Below are positions 1 to 7,436 of a stretch of DNA of 41,100 nucleotides, in pieces. The notes under the pieces were generated by a model that was not told where the DNA came from, did not search any database, and worked only from the letters and a program-made list of their open reading frames with translations. The DNA is from JBDUDK01 sp040002995. Lineage in GTDB: Bacteria; Actinomycetota; Acidimicrobiia; Acidimicrobiales; Ilumatobacteraceae. The stretch lies in contig JBDUDK010000077.1 of NCBI GenBank assembly GCA_040002995.1, positions 1 through 41,100 of the forward strand. Direction: 5' to 3'. The translations under genes and the position numbers were made by a program. The stretch's first letter is position 1. Each line of letters opens with the position of its first letter.

Positions 1-72
1 GTCCGGCGGTCGACTGAGACGCCCGTGATCGTCCTCGAACCGCGCAGCCGGACCGGCAGGACTGTCCCGTAA
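1..72 (+). CDS. 3' end of an unidentified gene (partial)
   Basis: Frame 1 is open from the window edge to a TAA at 70-72 and encodes 23 residues ending in a basic tail, GRTVP. The hydrophobic stretch TPVIVLEP could be a beta strand. The piece is too short to assign to a family. The next gene is on the opposite strand and ends at 103, so this would be a convergent neighbour. It may equally be a chance open frame. Confidence 0.25.
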   Translation, partial: VRRSTETPVIVLEPRSRTGRTVP

Positions 73-102
73 CGCCGGATCACGGAGCGCGTGCGTGCGT
101 CG

Positions 103-1069
103 TTACGGTTTTCGAGCGGCGTAGAGAGCGGGGGCGCCGGGTGGGGTGGGGAGCGCACGGAAGTCGGCGAGCCCGGCGCCTCGCAAGACGTCAGACGCGT
201 CGCTGGCAGTTAGAGGCGTTCCGCCTACGCGAAGGGTCTTCCAGTTCGTGACGGCAACGGCGAGTGCGTCGCCGTCGAACCGTCCAGCACCTACGACGAG
301 CCAGCCGCCGGACTTCAACGCTTGGCAGATGCGAGCGATTCCAGCGGCAAAGACCGCTTGGGGGATGAACGGCGCTGGCAGCCATGCGAGGTCGAACCGA
401 CCGACATCGTCGAGCTCCTGCACGGGCTGCAGCCGAAGTTCGACTCGCTCCTGCAGGCCTTTGCTCGCAATCGTCTGGCGCGCGAGCTCGATGGCCCTAG
501 GCAACACATCGAGGCCGACGACGTGCGCAGTGGCGATGGCTTCGGAGAACGCCGCGGCGAGCTCACCGACGCCAACGCCGACGTCGAGGAACTCTCCACC
601 CTCCGCAAAGCGCTCACTGAGCCCGTCGAGGGAGGGCACGGCGTAAGCCGCGAGCATCGTGCCGCCCAAGGCGGACGATCGTCCCTGTGCGAGCAGGGTC
701 GCATCGTCCTGTGCAGACCAACCCTCGCCGGCGCCGCCGCCGAGAATGCCCACGGCCATCGCCATCTGGCGCAGCGACGACACCATGCCGTTCGCTCGCG
801 TCTGGAGCGTGCCGTCGCGGGTCAGCTCAATCAGACCCCGGGGCCAGAGCGAACTTGGCACCGTCGCGCGCGGCGAGCCCCACAGCAGCGAGCGTCTCGG
901 CCGCGGCGAGGTCCTCTGGCTCCGTCGGCGCGAGCTCGCCGTGGTCAAACGCTCCAGCCGCCGCCAGCCGGACAAATGCTGCCGCTGCCCACACGGTGTC
1001 ATCCACCCGGTTCAACACGGCGGCTGCGCTGTCGCCGCTATCGGCCAGGCCCTCAACGTCGTCGCTCAT
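103..1069 (-). pseudogene. Class I SAM-dependent methyltransferase, frameshifted
   Basis: The conserved part has a Rossmann-type SAM-binding motif, FLDVGVGVGE, then a GLDVLPRAIELAR strand-helix and a late LKSGGWLVVGAGR strand. This fits a small-molecule or natural-product-type methyltransferase. The N-terminal ~76 residues, starting MSDDVEGLAD at 1069, resemble the helical or winged-helix dimerisation segment of such enzymes (AAAAFVRLAAAGAFDHGEL). They lie in a different frame from the catalytic domain. The first frame stops just after AARDGAKFALAPG and the second continues as LIELTRDGTLQTRANGM. Removing one base from the CCCCGGGG tract at 836-843 restores one reading frame of about 320 residues. 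Either the gene is recently inactivated or the base is a sequencing error. The substrate is unknown. Confidence 0.7.
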
Positions 1070-1260
1070 CTGCCCACTCTTGTACAGCGGAGTCGGAGAC
1101 CGACGTCCGTGCCCGAGACGTCGGTCTGGCCGAAACAAGCTGCGCGGAATGTGTAGTTCAAGTTCGAGTCATTGAACACGGTGCGGGTCCTCGAATCGCC
1201 AAGCGTCGCCCGGCCACATGGTGCCCCACGCCACCGGCTCGGAGCGGCAGAACCGCGGCG

Positions 1261-1266
1261 TAGCCT
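1261..1266 (+). promoter_or_regulatory. Possible -10 box (TAGCCT) of a leaderless transcript
   Basis: TAGCCT ends 6 nt before the ATG at 1273, and no Shine-Dalgarno sequence lies between them. A TANNNT box at this distance places the transcription start at or near the start codon. No clear -35 element is visible. Confidence 0.35.
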
Positions 1267-1272
1267 GCCCGC

Positions 1273-1575
1273 ATGACCACGATGGCGGAACGATTGGAGA
1301 GTGCCCGAATCAAGATCGACAGCGCACTGCAGACGGTGCGAAGCGATGAGGGGGCATCGCCGGTGCTGCTTGCCGTAGTCAACGAGTTCGCCAGCAAGGC
1401 CGAGAAGGCGGTTGGGCTTGCCGACCAACGCACGGCAGTGATCGAGCTCGAACAAGCTGGCGACAGCGCCAAGGCAGCCGTGGAGGCGGATCTCGGCGCG
1501 TCCCCAGCGGCACGGGATGCGGTCCTCGAGGCCCACATGTCCATCTGCATCGCGAAGGGCAAGCTCGATACCTGA
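1273..1575 (+). CDS. Small helical protein of unknown function
   Basis: This is a 100-residue acidic, alanine-rich protein (MTTMAERLESARIKIDSAL...). It is predicted mostly alpha-helical and has no signal peptide, membrane segment or cysteine pair. I do not recognise the family. A run of alternating hydrophobic and charged residues such as LLAVVNEFASKAEKAVGLA suggests a helical bundle or coiled-coil dimer. The start is set by the ATG at 1273. There is no ribosome-binding site, but a TAGCCT box lies 6 nt upstream, so a leaderless mRNA is plausible. It converges on the FtsX-like permease gene ending at 1788. Its upstream neighbour is the divergent broken methyltransferase. Coding is supported by GC-rich third positions and an uninterrupted frame, not by homology. 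Confidence 0.55.
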   Translation: MTTMAERLESARIKIDSALQTVRSDEGASPVLLAVVNEFASKAEKAVGLADQRTAVIELEQAGDSAKAAVEADLGASPAARDAVLEAHMSICIAKGKLDT

Positions 1576-1638
1576 GCGCGATGCCCCAGGCGAGACGCCG
1601 ACAAAGGCCGTCCCGAACGCGATAGGCGCCGGCCGCCC

Positions 1639-1658
1639 GAGACCCGCCGGCGCGTCTC
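1639..1658. terminator. Inverted repeat between convergent genes, possible terminator
   Basis: GAGAC at 1639-1643 and GTCTC at 1654-1658 form arms around a GC-rich centre that can pair further after one mismatch. It lies in the 212-nt convergent gap between the genes ending at 1575 and 1788. There is no T-run, so it would be a non-canonical terminator at best. Nothing else was seen in this gap. Confidence 0.2.
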
Positions 1659-1787
1659 CGAACATCCGGCCGCACGTCTGCCGAGAGGTGTCCCCTAGAC
1701 GCCGGATACGCAGCCGTCAGAAGAGATGGCCGACTAGAACACGACAGCGGGACGGGAGTAGGACGACGTCCGTTGCTGGCCGCCTCT

Positions 1788-4259
1788 TCACTCAACACGC
1801 AGTTGTTCGCTCGGGGTCATGCGGACCGATTTCCTCGACCCAACTAGAGCGACCAATGCGGCCAGCCCGAATGCCCCTATCGATGCGACCGTCAGGGTCA
1901 GCCACGCCATCGCTGCCGTCGATGGCAGGTCGATCCCGTCGGACAGCGCCCGCCAGACGCGCTGGCCGACGATGATTCCAGTCGGGATGCCGATCACGAC
2001 GCCGACGAAGACGAGCGCCATGCTGGCGAAGACGCAGACGCCACGCCGCTGGCCGCGCGTGAAGCCCAGCGCGGCCAAAACCCCCAGAGTCATACGGTTG
2101 CGGGCGAACATGATGGCCGAAGCGTGGATGAGCGTCGCCAACGCGAGGATCGCGAGCAATCCGGCGATGAGCCATGGCAGGGCTCGGAGACGACCCAGGT
2201 TGCCCACGTCGACTGGCGGGACCGCTTCGCGAATGGACCCCGGGAAGTCACGGCGAACCGATTCGATCGCCGCCGCGTGGTCGCGCTGCGGGTCGAGCCG
2301 CAGGACGATCGACTGGGCTACGTCCCCGCCAGGTCCCGCGATCTCCGCGAACACCCGAGGTCGGACGAACACGCCGTCACCGGCGCCCGATCGAGCCGCG
2401 ATGGGATCGTTCACAACGACGATGCCCACTACGTGGAGGGGCAGCGTCTCATCGGTCGCCGACACGACCTTGACCGTGTCGCCGATTCCTCTGTGGATCT
2501 CTCGGGCCGTTGCGCGGCCCAAGGCCACCTCGTTGTCGGTCATCGGTGTGCGACCCAGCGCCATCACGGGATTGCTGTGTCCGATGTAGTCGGCCAAGGC
2601 TAGGAATCGGGCGTTCCTTCCCTCGATCTTCGACACGTCGCTCTGGGCGACGTCGGGTTGCTCGAAGTAGCCGGCCGCCGTGAGGACCGCAGGGTTGGCG
2701 CGCAGCTTCGCGATGCCCTCATCGACCGCGCCCCGGTCGAAGTACTGGCCGACCGCGACGTCCCACTGCGCCCCGTAGCGCGGGGAATCGGCAACGAGGC
2801 GGTCGTAGCTCGCAACCACGCAGCCCGCGGCGACGCCGGCCGCGATCGCGATCGCGGTGACCGCGATCGGCGCCCGGGACAAGCGGCTGCGCGCCACCGA
2901 AGCCCCTACCGCGAAAACGGCACCTGGGCCCTTCAACGCGAGGTCAAGCCGCGATGGCCGCGCCCCCGATGCGGAGAGACGGGGTGCTTCGGTCTCCACG
3001 CGCGTCATCAGCCCCGCAAACGAGAACAGCGTGAGTAACGCCAGCACGGTCGTCGCGAGGACGACTGCGTCGAAGCGCACCGGCAGATCGAACTCCAGCT
3101 TCCGAGCGAGGCCCAACGGGCCCAACAGAGAGAGGGCGACGATGCTCACCCCCGCGACCAAGCACGCGGGCACAGCGATGCTCAGCGCGCGCACGATGTT
3201 GACGGCGCGCAAGTCGCGGCGAGTCATGCCCAAGGCGAAAAGCCCTTCGGCGGATTCTTGTCTGAACTGGCGCACCGAGGTCAGGCCGACGAACACAGCG
3301 CCGGCCACGGTCGCGACAAACGCGAACACAAGGAGGGCGCGCCGTTCGAGGTCGATCACGCGGCGCACTGACTCTGGGTCTACGGCACTCGCGGGCGATA
3401 CCTGGTTGAACCATCCCTCGGGTGCCTTGTTCATCTGGGACTCGAATGCCTCGACCGCGAGCGTTCCGCCGCGGAGTCGGACCAACACGCTTGAGCCGGT
3501 GGTAGAGAGGTCGGCGCCGTGCGCGGCGGTCCAGCCCGGGCCGGCGTAGAAATTCGGGTTACCGGGGAGATTGAAGTCGGAGAGGCTTCCGGTGCCGTCC
3601 GCCTGCACGTCGTCGAGAAACCGGACCACGCCGACGATCTTCGAGGCGAAGCTGGAAGTCTGGGGCGCGAGGGGGCCATCGCCTGCCGCGTTGAGGTCGG
3701 CTTGGTGCCAGCCGGCTAGGTGAACCACGTCGCCGGCGTGGAAACCCGCGGCTTGGGCTGTGTCCTCGCTGATCACGATCTCGTCCGAAGCGGCGGGGTC
3801 AAAAAGGCGGCCTTCGACGACGATTGGTCGGGCCGGAAGGAGCGACGAATCTGGTGTGTTGATTGCGGTCACGTACGTGAGATGGCCCCAATGGTTCGAA
3901 GCCGACGGGTCGAGCAGTCCCACCACCAGCGTCGACTCCACTGCGGTGCGCTCGACACCGTCGACGCGGTTCAACACGCCCCGGAACCGCTCGGCTACCT
4001 CCGGATTGACACACTTTGTTACGAGGTCCGAAATGCTGGCGAGCTTGCGAGGATCCACGCCAGGCGGACAGCCTTGGACCAGGAGGTCGTAGTTCCGGCT
4101 CTGTCGTCTGAAGCGCTCGAGCGACGTGTCGGCGCGTGCCGCGGCTTGGAACGACGCCCCCACAATGCCGGCGGCTAACCCCGCCATGACTGCGAGGTAC
4201 AGCGACGCGCGCCAATGTCGGCGCCACGCCGCTCGCACCAGCATGCCTATAGCGGTCAT
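1788..4259 (-). CDS. FtsX-like ABC transporter permease (paralogue 1)
   Basis: This 823-residue inner-membrane protein has the double-FtsX layout of MacB/LolCE-type permeases. TM1 is at about 18-38, followed by an extracytoplasmic domain to ~300, then three helices at about 307-420. A fifth helix lies near 464-484, a second extracytoplasmic domain at ~485-690, and the final three helices at about 694-810. The cytoplasmic coupling segment VLAALGFTRGQ and the C-terminal LRVE match the other four permeases in the window. It has no ATPase of its own nearby; the only ATPase gene here is at 28.5-29.3 kb. Its ATG is the ATGA overlap with the stop of the preceding short VOC-like ORF. It is therefore the last gene of the chain that begins with the ribosomal protection GTPase, and the context suggests efflux or envelope defence. 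The substrate is unknown. Confidence 0.88.
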   Translation of the reverse strand: MTAIGMLVRAAWRRHWRASLYLAVMAGLAAGIVGASFQAAARADTSLERFRRQSRNYDLLVQGCPPGVDPRKLASISDLVTKCVNPEVAERFRGVLNRVDGVERTAVESTLVVGLLDPSASNHWGHLTYVTAINTPDSSLLPARPIVVEGRLFDPAASDEIVISEDTAQAAGFHAGDVVHLAGWHQADLNAAGDGPLAPQTSSFASKIVGVVRFLDDVQADGTGSLSDFNLPGNPNFYAGPGWTAAHGADLSTTGSSVLVRLRGGTLAVEAFESQMNKAPEGWFNQVSPASAVDPESVRRVIDLERRALLVFAFVATVAGAVFVGLTSVRQFRQESAEGLFALGMTRRDLRAVNIVRALSIAVPACLVAGVSIVALSLLGPLGLARKLEFDLPVRFDAVVLATTVLALLTLFSFAGLMTRVETEAPRLSASGARPSRLDLALKGPGAVFAVGASVARSRLSRAPIAVTAIAIAAGVAAGCVVASYDRLVADSPRYGAQWDVAVGQYFDRGAVDEGIAKLRANPAVLTAAGYFEQPDVAQSDVSKIEGRNARFLALADYIGHSNPVMALGRTPMTDNEVALGRATAREIHRGIGDTVKVVSATDETLPLHVVGIVVVNDPIAARSGAGDGVFVRPRVFAEIAGPGGDVAQSIVLRLDPQRDHAAAIESVRRDFPGSIREAVPPVDVGNLGRLRALPWLIAGLLAILALATLIHASAIMFARNRMTLGVLAALGFTRGQRRGVCVFASMALVFVGVVIGIPTGIIVGQRVWRALSDGIDLPSTAAMAWLTLTVASIGAFGLAALVALVGSRKSVRMTPSEQLRVE

Positions 4260-4489
4260 GCGCAGTGACTCACGACGCGCATTCGCTCGCAGGGATGCGG
4301 CGTTCGGCGAGGAGCCGCAGACTCGAAAGACCCACTAACGGCATATTCAGCGTTCGGGTATTCGATTGCGAGCCTGGCAACACGCCTCGTATGGGGGTGC
4401 AGACACCCCAGCCCACGCAATGCCGCGGTCCAGAACTCGGCCAGTGACTCGGGATCTTCGCAACTGAGGACGAGGCTCAGCAGGATCAT
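4256..4489 (-). pseudogene. Short VOC/glyoxalase-like ORF, probably truncated
   Basis: The 77-residue product starts MILLSLVLSCEDPESLAEFW, typical of the first strand and helix of glyoxalase-like (VOC) proteins. After TAALRGLG the sequence no longer resembles the family, and the remaining three strands and metal ligands are missing. It is nevertheless tightly placed. Its ATG shares a base with the TGA of the kinase gene upstream (TGATG), and its TGA overlaps the ATG of the permease gene downstream (ATGA). It may be a VOC gene that lost its 3' part when the permease was joined to the operon, or a remodelled small protein kept because it couples translation. Confidence 0.45.
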
Positions 4490-5280
4490 CAGTGAACCAG
4501 AGCGGCCTTGAAGCGGTCTTGGTGGTCGGTCCACCAGCGGCGCCGACGGTCGTAGCGCTCGCTGCCACCGGTCCGGTTCCACATCGCGATGGAGTTCGGG
4601 TCACCCGCGTCAACGCTGCGCCGGACGGCTGCTTCGATGCGGGCGATGGCGTCGTTCATGGCGGTGAGCAGCTCCGCTCGACTCTCCCGGTCCAGCCCGT
4701 AGGCGTCGGCGACGAGTCCTAGCCGTGCCGGCCGGTCGGCGGGTCGCCAGCCGAGCCGGGCCTGGTCAACGTCGTCGTCGATCGGTACGCAGAGCCGGGC
4801 GAGCTGGGCCACGTCGTAGACGGGGCGGCCAGGGGCAGCGAACTCGAAGTCGAGCAGAGCAACGGCGATGCCGTCACGGAAGACGACATTCGAAAGCTCC
4901 ACGTCGTTGTGGCACACGAGCGTCCCGCCTGCAGGGTCAGCCAGACTGTCGTCCCACGTGAGACCCCGAGGGTCGAACCCGCGGGCGGCGTCGTGCAGCC
5001 CGCGCAGCAGCCTGGCGATGGACGCCAGAGCTCCGTCGGACTGGCTCCAGTCCGGATAGGGCGCTACGGGGACCTCGCCGTCGATGAACACGAGGCGCTC
5101 GCGTCCGTCCTCGTCGATACCGACGGGTGACGAAGCGCCCTCGAAGCCGGCGTCTCTCACCGCCCGCAGGAAGGCGTGGATCGAACCCGAGTGCGCAGTC
5201 GACGGGCGAAGGACATGCGGACCGACGCGGACCACCCGGCCCGCGTTAGCGATCCCGCCAAGGAGTTGCTGTTCGTCCAC
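4489..5280 (-). CDS. Aminoglycoside phosphotransferase family (APH-like) kinase
   Basis: This is a 263-residue cytoplasmic protein with the kinase-like fold of APH and choline/homoserine kinases. The catalytic loop is CHNDVELSNVVF: His124, the putative catalytic base Asp126, and Asn131. The metal-binding motif LLDFEF follows with Asp144. In classical APH enzymes the loop reads HGD, so Asn125 is a variant. The N-terminal lobe is short (about 70 residues), common in actinobacterial members of unknown substrate. The gene starts with GTG directly after the TAG of the ribosomal protection GTPase gene (TAGGTG). It ends overlapping the next ORF, so all are probably made from one mRNA. Neighbours suggest drug inactivation, but sugar or metabolite kinase activity is equally possible from sequence alone. 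Confidence 0.82.
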   Translation of the reverse strand: MDEQQLLGGIANAGRVVRVGPHVLRPSTAHSGSIHAFLRAVRDAGFEGASSPVGIDEDGRERLVFIDGEVPVAPYPDWSQSDGALASIARLLRGLHDAARGFDPRGLTWDDSLADPAGGTLVCHNDVELSNVVFRDGIAVALLDFEFAAPGRPVYDVAQLARLCVPIDDDVDQARLGWRPADRPARLGLVADAYGLDRESRAELLTAMNDAIARIEAAVRRSVDAGDPNSIAMWNRTGGSERYDRRRRWWTDHQDRFKAALVH

Positions 5281-7302
5281 CTAGCCAGTGTCGTCCACGC
5301 GACTCGTGCGAGGCCTTTTCCGGAGGCCTGCGAGGTATACGTCGCGATTGAGCGGGTTGGGCATCGTCCGTCGACGCGTGGGTGACGCACCATGCACCGG
5401 CTGGTACCCGCCGAAGATCGTTTCGACGACGCCCTCCCCGCCGGTGAGGCCGGGCATTTGCCGTCGAACGTCCTGCGCCCGGGCGGCGGGCAGCACCACA
5501 TCGATCACGGCGAGGTTTCCTCTCACCGACGGGCCTCCCACGACTCCGCCCAGCCGTGACAGCGCCGCCAGAATGCCGCCGAGGCTGTTCGAAGGCATCT
5601 CGATCTCCGCACGTACGATCGGTTCGCAGACCACCGTGCGGGCGCGCTGGAGCGCAAGCATCAGCACCAACGGTGTGAGCTTGCGAAAGTCGGCCGCTGT
5701 GGTGCGCGGCGTCGCACTTACGGGCTTGGCGGCTCCGTCGCCCACGTAGTAGCCGCAGTCGGTCATCGTCACGACGCAGTCGGTCACCTGCCAGCCGAAC
5801 AGACCCTCTTGCAGTGTGCGTCCGACGTGCTGCGTCATGGCTTCGACGAACCGGCCCCTCGTTTTGTAGATGAACAGGGGTATGACTCGGGGCTCAACGT
5901 CGACACGGAACTGCACGCCCGACCCCGGTGCGGCTGGTTCGACGCATAGCCCGATCGTGGCGGAGAACGGATGCGTCTCCGATTGAAGGGCTTCGACGGC
6001 AGCTCCCGTACCAACGGGACGCTCGATGCAAAGCGTTGTTGTCTCGCGGAAGCTGACATCCAGCCCGAAGTCGTTGGCCAGCGTCGCCTGGATCACTTGC
6101 TTCTGAACCTCGCCGTAGAGCGAGACTGAGATCTCATGTCGCGTGTCGTCCTGGCGAACGTTGATGAGAGGGTCCTGCTCCGCGAGCTGATCGAGCGCAA
6201 CCCGAAGTGCGCCGCTGTCGAAGGTGTGCCGGGGAACCACAACCGTCTCCAACGTCGGTGGCGCGAAGTGATGCTGTTGGTAGGACGTCTTCGGCGGCGA
6301 GCCGATTACGTCGCCGATCCGGATGTCGCCCAGTCCCCAGAGCTGGCCGATCTGACGGGCACTCATCGATTTGCACTCGACGGCCGAGCCGTGGTTGAAG
6401 ACCCGGATCGCGGTCACCTTCCGCGTGTCGCCCAGGCGATCCCGCGTGCGGACCGTGCCCGAGAACATCCGGACGTACGCGATCCGCTCACCGGAAGGAC
6501 CGCGGTCGACCTTGAAGACACTGGCGGAGACAGGACCATCGGCGTCGCCTTCGACCGCGGGCAACAGTTCGGCAATCCCGGCCGTGAGCGAGTCCACGCC
6601 CGCACCCGTGATGGCCGACCCAAAGAAGACGGGATGTACCCGCGCCTCCTTGGTGTGCGCGGCGAGTGCGCCGCGGAGCTGCGGATACTGAAGACCCACC
6701 TGGTCGTCGACATAGGCCGCGAGAAGCCCCTCGTCGTGCTCCGCGAGCACAGCCGCGACACGCGCCGCGAACCCGCCGTCGGTCGCACCGTAAGGCGTGA
6801 AGTCGCTCTGCCGCGTGCCGAGGTGGCGCGCTGAGCCCATCGCGATGATCGAGGGTGTCAACTTCTCGGAGATGCCCTGCAAGACCGCTTCATCTTGCGC
6901 GCCGCGGCGGTCGATCTTGTTCACGAAGATGATCGTCGGAATGCGTAGTCGCCGCAGCGTCCGCATCAACACGCGGGTCTGCGCCTGCACCCCCTCCACC
7001 GCGGAGATCACCAGCACGGCACCGTCGAGCACGTTCAACACACGTTCCACCTCGGCGATGAAGTCCGGGTGACCCGGCGTGTCGATCAGGTTGACCGCTA
7101 CGTCGTCGATGACGAAAGACACCACGGCGGACTTGATCGTGATGCCGCGCTGTCGTTCCAACGCCAGGGAATCGGTCTGGGTACTGCCGTCATCGACGCT
7201 GCCGATCTCGTCGATGACACCGGCCGCGTAGAGCAGCCGCTCGGTGAGGGTGGTCTTACCGGCGTCTACATGCGCCAGGATCCCAAGGTTGAGCGTTCGC
7301 AA
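5281..7302 (-). CDS. TetM/OtrA-type ribosomal protection GTPase (EF-G family)
   Basis: The 673-residue translation-factor GTPase aligns from its first residue with TetM-type proteins. G1 is AHVDAGKTT (10-18), G2 RGITI (52-56), G3 DTPGH (74-78) and G4 NKID (128-131). EF-G domains II-V follow. The domain IV tip, which in TetM displaces tetracycline, lies near the segment GYYVGDGAAKPVSATPRT. It is longer than in TetM and closer in style to actinobacterial OtrA-like factors. Family members bind the ribosome near the A site and release tetracyclines using GTP. The start is TTG at 7302, preceded by AGAGGA at suitable spacing; a TGA two codons upstream rules out an earlier in-frame start. A short ORF with a good ribosome-binding site overlaps this start. 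Resistance is likely but the drug cannot be read from sequence. Confidence 0.87.
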   Translation of the reverse strand: MRTLNLGILAHVDAGKTTLTERLLYAAGVIDEIGSVDDGSTQTDSLALERQRGITIKSAVVSFVIDDVAVNLIDTPGHPDFIAEVERVLNVLDGAVLVISAVEGVQAQTRVLMRTLRRLRIPTIIFVNKIDRRGAQDEAVLQGISEKLTPSIIAMGSARHLGTRQSDFTPYGATDGGFAARVAAVLAEHDEGLLAAYVDDQVGLQYPQLRGALAAHTKEARVHPVFFGSAITGAGVDSLTAGIAELLPAVEGDADGPVSASVFKVDRGPSGERIAYVRMFSGTVRTRDRLGDTRKVTAIRVFNHGSAVECKSMSARQIGQLWGLGDIRIGDVIGSPPKTSYQQHHFAPPTLETVVVPRHTFDSGALRVALDQLAEQDPLINVRQDDTRHEISVSLYGEVQKQVIQATLANDFGLDVSFRETTTLCIERPVGTGAAVEALQSETHPFSATIGLCVEPAAPGSGVQFRVDVEPRVIPLFIYKTRGRFVEAMTQHVGRTLQEGLFGWQVTDCVVTMTDCGYYVGDGAAKPVSATPRTTAADFRKLTPLVLMLALQRARTVVCEPIVRAEIEMPSNSLGGILAALSRLGGVVGGPSVRGNLAVIDVVLPAARAQDVRRQMPGLTGGEGVVETIFGGYQPVHGASPTRRRTMPNPLNRDVYLAGLRKRPRTSRVDDTG

Positions 7303-7363
7303 GCGTCATGTCCTCTCGATAGGTGGTAACTCCCTTCTGGTTGGACACGAACGCTGGACGCAT
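7256..7363 (-). CDS. Possible 35-residue leader ORF overlapping the GTPase start
   Basis: An ATG at 7363 is preceded by GAAGGAGAG with good spacing, a stronger ribosome-binding site than that of the GTPase gene itself. It opens a 35-codon frame ending in TAA at 7256. The frame runs across the TTG start of the GTPase gene in another phase. The predicted peptide starts MRPAFVSNQKGV and ends ACRRR. Ribosome stalling on a leader peptide is a known means of inducing tetM-type genes, so this could be a regulatory uORF. No obvious attenuator hairpin was found. It could also be a chance open frame. Confidence 0.35.
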   Translation of the reverse strand: MRPAFVSNQKGVTTYREDMTLANAQPWDPGACRRR

Positions 7364-7436
7364 TTGCTCTCCTTCGCGGATCGGCGGTTGTAGGGAGTGG
7401 ATCAGATTACGGCGACGGACGGCAACCGATTTGTGC

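Noticed and set aside
322..1263. 313-residue open frame on the plus strand over the methyltransferase
   Set aside because: Arg/Pro-rich with no domain; antisense to the recognisable methyltransferase halves.
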